Assembly (NCBI GenBank): GCA_030549175.1
Contig: JAUKUA010000005.1
Span: 1,860,001-1,924,000 of the forward strand
Source: Lasiosphaeris hirsuta
Taxonomy: Eukaryota > Ascomycota > Sordariomycetes > Sordariales > Lasiosphaeriaceae
Direction of reading: 5' to 3'
DNA length: 64,000 nt
In this document: one piece after another, positions 12,138 through 23,000 of the stretch
How the letters are laid out: the number at the start of each line of letters is the position of its first letter
How positions within the stretch are numbered: the first letter of the stretch is position 1
The notes under the pieces: model-generated
Databases searched by the model: none
Told to the model about the DNA's origin: nothing
The model's input: the letters and a program-made list of their open reading frames with translations, nothing else
Position numbers and translations under genes: made by a program

Positions 12138-13093
12138 GTTTGCTGCGCAGTTTAGAGGTCGCTTGGGGCCACCTTATTTATTCATCACTCGGAGGAGGGC
12201 TGCTCAAATGTCTTGAATGTCCCGTGTCGGTGGGCAAGCAGCTAATAATCGAGTTGAGCGCAGTAGGGAATCGCAAGGAGCGCAAAGCTAGAGGGAATAA
12301 AAACAGAAAAAGACAACAGGAAAGATAATCCTGTTGGACAACACTAATTCGCGGAATGCATAATGCGAAGCAATTTGAAGCTCTCGCCGTTGCGGACAGT
12401 TTGGTTTCAAAAGAAAAAAGGTTCCGATAAATTGGGGCGTGTGACATCACTACTAACCTCTTCGTACCCGCCTCGTGCCCTGACAGGGGCATGTGGTTTG
12501 TTGGTTTCAGCTCCACCATAGACCCTAGTTCGGTGTAGTAGCATGAGTGGGAACATGCCGAGGCAGGCCGCGCCGTCATCGCCGTACCATCAGCATCACC
12601 ATCAGTCGTTAGTTTTGATTCATTTACTCGTTCTTATTTATTATTTGCTCTCGAATCGCAATGCGATTTTTTTGGTAGTTGGCTCGAGCGCCGAGCTTCG
12701 CTAAAGTTATTCTGGACGATCAGCCTCAGGGGCTTTCTCGTTCATTGTTGAGAGGAGTATCCCACCGCCAACTATTCAAGTATCAAGTAGTGTACACAAG
12801 CAACACCACTCGTAGCCTGAGATTACAGGCAGCTTCTCCGGGTTTGGCCTCGACTATGCCACAGCCACATAACGGGTCAAGTGGGCTAGGTTCCGTCCAA
12901 GGTGACGGAGGCGGGGCTCGTCCCGATCATCTTCCAGCACCCCATTTTGGGGGCTCACTGATCCTATGTATATCTCGAGCCGGATACCAGGGCGCCAGTA
13001 TGATGCCGAGCATATCTTGACTGCGCTGGGCTGAAATAAAATCATTGCTTGTAGCGAGCCATTTCTCACATGAGGATGTCGAGATAATATTCA
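12138..13093. other. Intergenic: ALE1 promoter side and MMM1 3' flank
   Basis: Both flanking genes are on the minus strand, so this holds the MMM1 terminator and the ALE1 promoter. It is moderately AT-rich near 12600-12670. I see no coding frame or RNA gene. Confidence 0.6.
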
Positions 13094-14439
13094 TCATTGG
13101 CAACCTCGTGTGGGAATATCAATGCTCATCCCAGGCAAAGAGCCAGGCATGCTTCCAGACATTGAGAATGCATCCTCTGCCCTAGGACGCCTAGGGTGTC
13201 GGTATCTCAGCGCGTCCTGCGCTCTATCAGCCCGCGCGTCTGCCTCAGCCGCTACTTCTTTTCGGGCCTCTTCCCTCAAGTCTTTCGCAACTTCGACGCC
13301 CTTAGCCTTGCTCATCGAGCGCTCCGCATCTGCTATAGCATCGTCCCCACCCCGCGTGTTCTTCTTCCGAGGCCACATAGACGGTAGGGCAATCTCTTGA
13401 AATCTCGGCTCTACACACCGGTCGTCGAACCACTGGTGGAGACGCGACTCGACAAGCTGAGCAATCTTGGGCACGTCCTGTAACCTTGATCGACTCCCCA
13501 TTAGGCTGCGGATAGAAAAGTCGAGGCGGTAGTCGTCGAGAAATGTGAAAGTCATCTTCGTCGGCGTGTTTTCGGACGGATTACTCGGAACAAAGGATAT
13601 AGACAGGGTGCCACTGAACCTCACCACCGAGACGGCCAAGGCCACTGGTAGAACCGCACTGAGCCTCTTCGGATAGTTGAGGAGTAGTTTTGTCTCCACC
13701 GCCAGTGTAATCATATCACTGAGATCGACGTCCATCCGAGCTTGTAGTCGCGCCCCGTCTCTTGTGGCCGTGTCTGCGACAAAGGCCTTACCTGGTCCAA
13801 AATCCAAACCATCTTCGTCAACAGGTATAACGCGGCAGTTGCTGAAGATGGGGAAGTCTTCACCCAGGCTGAGCTCTGTCACACGGATCTCGTCCACAAA
13901 ATCTGGTCGTGAGGTTCCATTCAGGGCCTTGGTGAGCGACGTGAGAATCGCGTCATCATGCTGCGCATCGCTCCGAAATTGAGCAACCGCTTGTGCGACT
14001 AAAACATTGAACCAATCCAAACTCTCTGGCTGGTGGCTGTCCACCTTGTAGTACGTCTTGCTGAGGATCGAGCTGATGGTGAGAGTTGGGGGGCTTGGCC
14101 GTAGGATGCTCGATTTCTTCTTGTTTAGTGCGGGCTGCTGCGCGGCCTGTCGCGCGTTTGCAGTCGCAATCCGCAGACTAAGTAGCGATTTCTTATGCAC
14201 CAGTGTCCGGGACCGCCGCTCGGTGGCGCGGAGCGAAGCCGTGACTTCGGGCGACGGAGGGTCGCCAAATATGAAGAATTTGATAAAGGCTGCAATGAGG
14301 AGCACCACAGAGAGCTGGCCGAGGATGAGGCCCTGGGTAAACGAAAGCCTACGCCAAGCTTCCATGTTAGCGTTTTGTTGCCGGCATCACCGTTTGGCAG
14401 AGGAAACTCACGTTGGTTCGGACCTAACAGGGCAGACAT
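13094..14439 (-). CDS. MMM1: Maintenance of mitochondrial morphology protein 1 (ERMES subunit)
   Basis: ER-anchored subunit of the ERMES complex, which tethers ER to mitochondria and moves phospholipids. The preferred model is exon 14439-14412 plus exon 14358-13094, giving 430 residues and starting [19 protein letters not shown]. The intron has donor GTGAGT and a GCTAAC branch point 7 nt before the acceptor. A shorter form could start at the ATG at 14365 (423 residues, MEAWRRLSF), which lies inside the last bases of that intron. One N-terminal TM helix ([19 protein letters not shown]) is followed by a linker and the lipid-binding SMP domain, beginning near [12 protein letters not shown] and ending near [18 protein letters not shown]. 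The basic/acidic C-terminal tail is disordered. Transcribed divergently from VPS45. Confidence 0.93.
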
Positions 14440-15013
14440 CGGTTGCCATGTTTGGTGCTGCGATGGTTGTGAGGAGGTGGGATGAAGGGGAAATTCGTAA
14501 ATACCCCACGCCAGGAATCCATTAGCCCTCCATGGGAAGTTGGGAACTGAGGTGACGACAAGTCGAAGCTGGGGAAATTCGAAAATCCCAGGGCCGGCAA
14601 GGTTCCTCCCGTCGCCCAGTGCCCCGTCACGCAGCGATCTTACAGGGCAGCCTAGGTTATCTTATCAGAGCGTTGCACGGACTTATGCAGGCACCCATGA
14701 CGTCCACAGCGACAATGCTACTAGGCTTGCTAGGTGCTAAGGTAAGCCTCAGCCGCATCCAGCGCGGGAATGCCACCTCAACCACTCAACCATCGTCAAA
14801 GCCGTACAAGCCGAACAGGGACGTTTGAGGAAACATCAGATCGAACCTTTTCACAACAATTACGGCCACATGGATAAACTCCCGTCGGTGTATGCGCTCA
14901 GGGAAGATCATCGCTGATTCCTGGTAAATGAGTGGCCAATCCTGTTGATCGATTGATGGAACGCGACAAGGGAGGCAGGAATACTGTCGACGAGCAATTG
15001 AAATTCCGCCAAA
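14440..15013. promoter_or_regulatory. Bidirectional promoter region MMM1 / VPS45
   Basis: The 574 bp between the two divergent start codons must contain both promoters and 5' leaders. I see no clear TATA box and no coding frame with a recognisable product. Confidence 0.5.
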
Positions 15014-16848
15014 ATGGACGTGGTTCAGACAGCCTCGGGTTATGTCTCCAAGATGGTGGCGGCGGGCGATAGTGCGGGGGCTCCCTCGGCGAAGATGAAG
15101 ATCTTGCTGCTCGACAAGGAGACGGTGCCGTGCATATCAACCGCCGTCACGCAGTCCGCGCTGCTCAACCACGAGGTCTATCTCATCGACCGCCTGGACA
15201 ATCCCAACCGCGAGAAGATGCGCCATCTGCGATGTCTATGCTTTGTGAGACCACACGCCGACTCCATCAGCCTGCTCATCGACGAGCTGCGAGATCCCAA
15301 GTACGGCGAGTACCATCTCTTCTTCAGCAACGTCGTCAAGAAGCCAACCCTCGAGCGCCTGGCTGAGGCTGACGATCATGAGGTCGTCAAGCTTGTCCAG
15401 GAGCACTTTTTGGACTTTGTTGTTGTCAACCCAGACCTGTTCTCTCTCAACATGTCACCACCCCTACACAGAATATGGAGCAGCAACTCAGATACCTGGA
15501 ATGCCGACTCCTTGCAAAGAGCCACAGAGGGACTCGTCGCAGTACTCCTATCGCTGAAGAAACGGCCCCTGATCCGGTACCAAAAGACCAGCTTAATAGC
15601 AAAAAAACTTGCAACTGAGGTGCGGTATTACATGACACAAGAAGACCAGCTCTTCGACTTTCGCCGGGTTGACACACCGCCGATTCTCTTGATCCTAGAC
15701 AGGAGAGAAGACCCTATCACACCCTTGTTAACACAATGGACTTACCAAGCTATGGTACACCATCTCCTCGGCATCCACAATGGCCGGGTAGATCTGAGCA
15801 GTGTGCCCGACATCCGGCCAGAACTCAAGGAGATAGTCTTATCGCAAGACCAGGACCCATTCTTCAAGAAGAATATGTATCTCAACTTTGGCGATTTAGG
15901 AGGCAACATCAAAGAATATGTCGAGCAGTATCAGTCAAAAACCAAGAACAACGCCAATATTGAATCCATAACTGACATGAAGCGATTTATCGAGGAGTAC
16001 CCAGAGTTCAGGAAGCTCTCGGGAAATGTGAGCAAGCACGTTACCCTCGTGTCAGAACTGAGCAGGAGGGTTGGCGCCGAGAACCTGCTAGAGGTCAGCG
16101 AGCTCGAGCAAAGCATTGCTTGCAACGACAACCATGCGGTTGACCTAAAGGCAGGCCAACCCCCACCAACACCCTCAAATACACCGGCTAACAACCCTCT
16201 CAGAACGTCCAAAGACTGATCCAATCCCCATCTGTAACCTCGGACAACAAAGTTGGCCTTGTTGCCCTCTATGCCCTCCGTTACGCTAAGAACCCCTCCA
16301 ACGCCCTCCCTATGCTTGTAGACCTGCTCAGCGCCGCTGGCAATGTCCCTGCCCGCCAAGCCGACCGCGTCACCAAGCTCCTGGCTTACCACTCTTCCCT
16401 GCAACAAATATCAGCAGCCGGTGGAGGTATCACAGATCTATTCGAGTCGACCGGCATATTTGGCGGTGCGGGCTCGCGCTTCAAGGGACTCAAAGGCGTC
16501 GAGAATGTCTACACGCAACACTCGCCGCTGCTCGAGACAACGCTGCAAAACTTGATCAAGGGCAAGTTGCGCGATCAACAATACCCCTTCGTCGAGGGCG
16601 GTGGCACCACACGCGACAAGCCGCAGGACATTGTTGTCTTTATTGTAGGCGGTGTTACCTACGAGGAGGCCAAGATGGTGGCGGGCATCAACGCATCAAC
16701 GCCAGGCGTGAGGGTGGTACTGGGCGGAACAACAGTACAGAACGCAGCGACATTTTTGGAGGAGGTGGATGAGGCTGTGTCGGCATGGCCTGAGCCACCA
16801 GCAGCCACAGCCGCCGGGAGGTTGAGACAGGAGCTAGGACGGCGGTGA
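15014..16848 (+). CDS. VPS45: Vacuolar protein sorting protein Vps45 (Sec1/Munc18 family)
   Basis: SM-family regulator that binds the syntaxin Tlg2 and its SNARE partners during Golgi-to-endosome fusion. Exons 15014-16150 and 16204-16848 give 593 residues. The start is typical of the family (SGYVSKMVAAGD...KMKILLLD), followed by domain 1 (SALLNHEVYLIDRLDN), LDRREDPITPLLTQWTYQAM, and the central region with LEVSELEQSIACNDNHA. The intron falls between VDLK and NVQRLIQSPS. At that point the donor reads AAG/GCAGGC, a GC rather than a GT, with a GGCTAAC branch point and a CTCTCAG acceptor. A GT donor 12 nt upstream would delete VDLK, which homologues keep in some form. Without splicing the frame stops after 401 residues. 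Convergent with GSH2, 174 bp apart. Confidence 0.94.
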
Positions 16849-17022
16849 TTTGCTTTATCTGAGGTTTGCTGTGGTATTCTCGGCGTTTGTATTGTAGACT
16901 GTAGCAGCTGCCTATGTATCTTGGCTTTGGCGCTAGCTGATATACGCGTACCAACGGTGACTCCGTATGTCCTGTCTCAACAGCTTAGGTACAGTCCACC
17001 ACCCCCCTTCCGCCATGAGGCC

Positions 17023-18719
17023 CTAAACCAACGCAACAGAATCCATACATCCGAACCCTGCAGCGACACCTCCTTCCTCGCTCTGATCTCCCTTGGTCCG
17101 CAAAAGATATCCGCTCTCTTCATTGTGCAGAATCTCCCTCCTCCCCTGGTCCCACAAACAAGTCCCGTAAACACCGAGCTCGCAGATGACGCCACCCTGC
17201 TCAAGCTTGCCGGCACGCAGAATCGTGTTGGACAGCGGTGGCGGCACAATAAGCTCCATGAGGATGAACGAGCCCCAGTGCTCCTCGGGGATCGTCTTGA
17301 GGTGCGCGGGGATAGCGCTGCGATAGAAGTTGTTGCCGCCGCCCTCGCGCTGCGGCTTCATGACATAGCTCAGGCAGCGCTTGGGGTCTTTGGCCAGCTC
17401 GCGGGCCTCCAAGCCCGCCGGGGAGGTGTCGAGGGGGAAGATGGCGGTGAAGGTGCGGTTGAGGGCGGCAATCTTAGTCTCGTCGGCGATGAAGCGGGCG
17501 AGAGGCGGATGGGAGGAGCCCGAGGGCGGCACGGCGACGTCGGTGAGGACTTGTTGGACCTTCTTCATGCCCGCGAGCTGGGTCAGCACGCTAGGGCAAG
17601 TAATCGCCCGCGACCGCTCGACCTGGAAGCGGCCTTCCCAGGCGGAGGCGTCGGGGTAGTCGCCTGGCCCATAGCCGGCACGGAGATAGACAACTGCGAC
17701 CTCGAAAACGTGGGATGGGTTGCTCGGGAGGTGGTATAGCAGCTCGCGCTGGGGCGAGTCGGCGATGCTCGTGCGGACGAGGATGTCGGAGAAGGAGAGC
17801 CGGAATGCCGGGGTTTGGGAGGCCTGCAACTCGTATTCGAGATGCCGCTGGTCGAAGACATTCCGCTCGCCCCCTTGGACAAGGAATATCACACAGGTCT
17901 GGTGGCCGATAGCGGATTTGCCGTAGGCGTCGAACGCAGCCTTCAGGCCGCCGGCGAGACCTCTAGTACTCTGGTTGTCGGGCAAATCAAGAGTTGACGG
18001 TGGGATGGCATCTTTGAGGAGATGATACTCGGTCTGGGCTAGGTGCCTTGGGAGAAGTGTGAATTGTGAGGCGAGAGAACTAGAGCAGGGGAGCGTACTT
18101 GTGTAGTAAGGATGTCTGGGACGAAAGACCTCCGAAGGAAGATGCAATCGTGTTGAACTCAACTTGCTTGATTTGCAAAGCGCCACTATTCTGATGGACC
18201 ATGTAGTCCGACCGAAACAAGCCTAGAGCAAGGTTCTATGTTCAACTCATTAGGAGCCTGCACAATGCTAACATGTAGGTCCCCTTACCTGAATGTAGCC
18301 CTCCTTCTTTACTCGGGCATGTACATTCCAAAGGTTGGCAATGAACTCATCGCCGGCAGCAACCCTAAGCCAGGTCAGAAAAAGAGCTTAGCTGAGCGAA
18401 GCTGCTGATACTAGACCTACTCCTGGACGATTTCACCAAGGAACCCCTCATCCTGGCTGATTCTGGCGTACAACTCGTTATAGGTTGTCTGGATGGTCTT
18501 TGCCTCCTCAAAGCAGCTTTTGGGAAAGGGACTGGGGAAGAGAGTGACAGGGGCGTTGATGGCAAGGATGCCCTCCGGGTCGTAGTTGGCGACTGTGGGT
18601 GGCGGCCGAACAGCGAGTCCATGGGCGATTGACCAGTCTTTGATGATCTGTACCAATCTCTCTTTCTCTAGGGCTGCGTCAAGGGCCGGGGGATATGATC
18701 CCCCGGTAAGAGACGACAT
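17023..18719 (-). CDS. GSH2: Glutathione synthetase
   Basis: ATP-dependent ligase that adds glycine to gamma-glutamylcysteine, the last step of glutathione synthesis. Exons in transcript order are 18719-18421, 18364-18289, 18235-18099 and 18046-17023, giving 511 residues. Junctions restore GEIVQ-E-VAAGDEF, EGYIQ-NLALGLFRSDYMVH and SLLH-K-HLAQTEY. The intron-3 acceptor is the AG of GAACATAG, since only that keeps frame with LGLFRSDY. Signatures of the eukaryotic family are present: KQVEFNTIASSFGGL substrate-binding segment, the Gly-rich ATP loop MKPQREGGGNNFY, and the C-terminal lid RTKGDQSEEGGVAAGFGCMDS. The C-terminus is the normal end for the family. A perfect hairpin sits 14 nt into the coding sequence. 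Confidence 0.95.
18686..18706 (-). other. GSH2: Perfect 9-bp hairpin just inside the GSH2 coding sequence
   Basis: A 9-nt arm CCGGGGGAT and its exact inverse ATCCCCCGG are separated by a 3-nt loop. On the mRNA the first stem base lies at +14 relative to the A of the start codon. It encodes residues 5-11 (TGGSYPP). This is seen directly in the sequence; any effect on translation is inference. Confidence 0.7.
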
Positions 18720-20090
18720 TATGTATGACCCGGCTTTAGATTTGGGTCAGTCAAGTCTATGTGTGGGTTGTGACATATGAGAGAGTCTGTTATCATGAGA
18801 TGAGATATCAAGAGCTGCCCACTTTAGCTCTCAGCAAAGCGGGTTCTGAAAAGCACGCCTTGTTCAAAATCCCGTACTCGACTACGAAACCCCTCCCCCA
18901 TCGCAACTGATCCCGAGGGCGGGGTACTTGTGGCACAACACCACGGCACCACGATCCTTAGTCAGGTGGGGCCCCCCGGGGATTGGTACTATATTAACAC
19001 TTTTTGGGCTCATCAATGTCTATCCATGGCATATCAAATTAGGGGTTGTTTGTGCAACGAGCATGTCAATCTTTATACGCTAGACAATGTGAACAATTTT
19101 GTGACTTGGGCTGTCAAAGGCCAGCAACAGCCATTCACACGCTACACTCACTGTGCATTCTGCTATTCGCACTCACGCCTGGACACTGATCCCCACCTGT
19201 CGAAAGAAGAAAGTTCCAACTTCGGCAGATAACGTGAACACCCGTTCCCTTCTCTACGACACACTACGTGCTCCGCGTCTCTAGCGCGTGCTATCAAAAC
19301 GTTGATAGTCCTTGACTTTGTTCTTCCACTATCCAATTCCGCACCCAAAACTAACCAGGCAGGGGTTATTGTGGAAAGTGTGGCCTAGGGACGACTACCT
19401 GAGGACGACTGCCTTGGGCTTTCAAATCCTTACACCTGCCATCTTCACATTCGGAAGCCACCCGCAAATTCACAACCCAAGTTCAGTCGCTTGTTGCCCA
19501 ACGACGCTCACTCCACAAAATCCATCCCACTGCCGCCGGCCTTCGACAACTTCAAAACATTGTTTCAGTCGCCACCCTTCGACAGGAAAAAAACTTTGCT
19601 GGCGCCTTAACAATTGCCTAGCATTTGCGAATACCCGAACTTTTTTTTCTAGTGTTTATTTTCACACCCAAACGCCTTGCACCACTTCCACCAGGCAAAA
19701 CGGCTGTGGAGTGGACGATCGGCGTTCCGCGTTGCCTAGGCTGCATCGTAGCCTCATGCTCACAGGCCTGACGGATACAAATTGACTTAGAGGGTCGCTG
19801 GTAAATCCGGTTTAGCAGCATCACTCTCTATGCCTGTAAGTATATATGGCTCTCATCCTGACACGGCCTCGCCTTTGTGGACGTCGTCTCGACTACATTT
19901 GTATGCCTCTCGCACATGGCTACATTCGCGGTCTCCACCACCTTCCCGCACCATTCATTTCTCTCACCCTATTTGTCAATAGACTGGATCCCTGATTTCC
20001 TCTTCACTTTTACACATAAAAACCGCCATCGTCATTTTACTGATACCAGGCTCCCTGCTAACTGCCAGCAGGAATCCAAAGTAGTCAACA
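18720..20090. other. Intergenic: GSH2 / SNF2 gene divergent promoters
   Basis: 1.37 kb between divergent start codons. The part nearest the chromatin ATPase gene is C/T-rich, as in fungal 5' leaders. No coding frame is supported. Confidence 0.6.
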
Positions 20091-23000
20091 TTGAGCATGG
20101 CAGAGACTGAACAAAACGACCCTTTCCTTTGGGATGTGGATCGTGTTGTTCAGGAACTTTGCACACCAAAGCGGTCTTGGGTAGGTGGCAAACTACCTGA
20201 TCCCGTCCGTCTTGAGGCGGTGCTTCGAGAACAAGAGATAGACGGAAACTGCCTGCTCACTTTTGAGGATGCCTTTGGTGTTGAACCCCTCTGGAAGGAG
20301 TTGGGCATAGTCAAGGCACCCCACAAACTCTCGCTCAATAACGCCATCAAGCAGTTCAAGAAGCGCAGCCGCGGGTATCACGACCACAAGGGGAAGCAGG
20401 TGGCAGCAAGTCAATCCGATGACAATGCTGAATTACCTGCTTATCATGGTTCGCTGCTGGACCGCGTAGCAAACGGCGACACTCCGCAAGATCAAGAGCT
20501 ACTGAAAAGCCCGTCAGCTTTGCCATCGCTCACGCCAGCCCCGCAGGATGATTTGCGCCCCGAGCCCCAATATGACAGCTTTCACGGTCCAGTCGATCAG
20601 GAGAATACGGCTCCCAGAATCACGCAAAGCGAGGAGATTCGCCACCCCCGTAACTACGAAGAGTTCATCAGTGAGCTGCAAGTCTTTCACAAAATGCGCG
20701 GCGGCACATTTTTCACTCCCAAACCAAAACTAGGTGGCAAGACGGTGGATCTATTCCAACTTTTTAATCTTGTTACATCATGGGGGGGCTTCGATAAGGT
20801 TTGTGAAGGGAAGCCATCTTGGGTCGATATCGGACAAGAAATGGATCTGCAAGAGGCCCTCAATGCCTGGGGCTGGAATCTGAGGATGGTGTATTACAGA
20901 CAATTGCTCGCATACGAGATAAAGACGGAGCACAACAAAGAGCCGCCGCCGCCCGCTGACCTGGAGTTCAAGGTTAGCACGAATACTCTCCTAGTTTCCC
21001 AGCTTCCCTCTCTTGCTCCAGTTCTGCCTAGGGATCCTCAAGACAATCCACAAGTAGAATCGCCATTGCCTACAGAACCCCGTCGTCGGAAGCGTCAACT
21101 TGAGGAATACGACAGGAATGCTTCGAAGAACACAGCTGCCCAAGATGAACCGCCAAATAGCAAGAGGCGGGTCACGCTCACGCCGGTTCTCACCAACCCC
21201 GATAGCGCTTTGGGAGGCCGGACCGCCGGACAGACAATTTTAGAGCAGATACCAGCTGGGAAGAAACGGATTGCGCCCACAACCGTCTCTGCCAACCCTA
21301 CGCATACCAATCATTCATTTCTTCCGACCGAGGCCGATAGTTTTCTGTCGAGACCAGGAGGCTCGCTTGCGAATATTTTGCAAACAGCGGTCAAATCACC
21401 CTTTGCCTTTCTTGGGCGTGCTACGTTAGAACCCCATCAAATCACTGGGCCTCCCACAGAAGATTATGGGGGAATGCTCTCAAAAGAAATCAACTGGGTG
21501 CGTCACAATCATATTCCCCCAGGACGGCGGGTGCAAATTGCGGGGGCTATGAAGCGGTTTCTTGCCCGCGAGCCCTTTGTTGTCGACATTGCACGCTCTG
21601 ATCACAGCCGAGAGTCGACACCGTTACCATTATTTGGAGAGTCGGATGACGATGAGAGTCTGGATTCTGAAACATGGCTCGAAATCCAAAAGGAAGATGC
21701 CGAAAGGGAAAAGGCCAAAGCGGACATGCTGGCAGCCAAGGAGCAGTTGCTTTCCCAAGATGAGATCAACCAAGCGATTCAAAGTGCCATAGCGACTATG
21801 GAAGCCGATTGGGTTGCAGCGAAGAAACTTAAATACGACCGCAGGGCTTGGAGGATCTGGCAAAACACCCGCCATGGTCCTAACCGGCTGCACGATATCA
21901 ATGTTGCCAAACTTGAGCAAGAGAGACTTACCCAGCGGTTAGCTAAGCTTTCGGAAGGCATTGCTGTCCAAAAATGGCAAGACAGAGCACAGCTTGAGGA
22001 AATAGCGACTGGCAACCTTGAATTGACTGTTGCGAACCGCCAGCATGCTACGTGGCTTATTGAGCTCCTCGAGAGTCCTCGTCAGCCCCTAAAGCCGTCG
22101 CAACTTCCCAGTTTGCCCCTTGCAAAGAAACAGACTGTTGTGCACGACAGCGAAGAGGAGATTTTGACCAGCGACTCTAGCGGCGATGACGACTTCATCG
22201 TTCACGACGAAGTCATGTACTTCGATCGAATGGATATTGACTCTAACCCAAACCACCACCCTAGTACCTATCTGCCGAACCAGGACTTGAACCGATCCGT
22301 ATCTTCTGGATCTGTCGCTGAGGATGATCTTCACGAAGCGCCACGCCAGACGCAGATCGTGAAGTTTGAGGAAAGGTCGACAACACGTACTCCGAAACGA
22401 GTCAGAGCTTTGGCAACCGACTCCATTGAGCTCCCATCCTCACCGGTACCGATATCGAAGCCGGACCGCATACCACCACTCGAAGAGCCCGTCGCTATTG
22501 GGAATATAGAGGCGGGATACTGGATCCAAGTTGGGGACGCCGATCGGCTTGTGGTCACTGTCCTCTACAACATGGGTGCGGCAAAGCAAAAAGTTGTGTT
22601 CGAAGCCGTTCGCGGGTATAATTCCGACGGACTTTGGGACTTGTGTTTGCAGACGATTATGACAAGAAAAGAACAAAAGAGCGACATAGGGGACGACACA
22701 GAATCACCCAAAAATCCGCCTGTCCTTGCAATACTTTTCGACTGCTACATCACGAAAAAGACTGATCGGATTCACCTCCATAAACTGCCAGCGCCCACGG
22801 TTATGCGGATCAAGAAACACAGGCAGGCTTTCACGAGCTTCCACGGCCTGCTCAAAAGAGTCATACCCTACTTCCCCGACCCAACCCCCGATACCCCAAC
22901 CCGGATAAAGCTCGTGTCCAAAAGTACCCCAAATTCCAGCCAAGCTCCTTCGCAGGCTGTTCACTCCCAGCCCATAGATTCTTCTGATATCTCGGATGGC

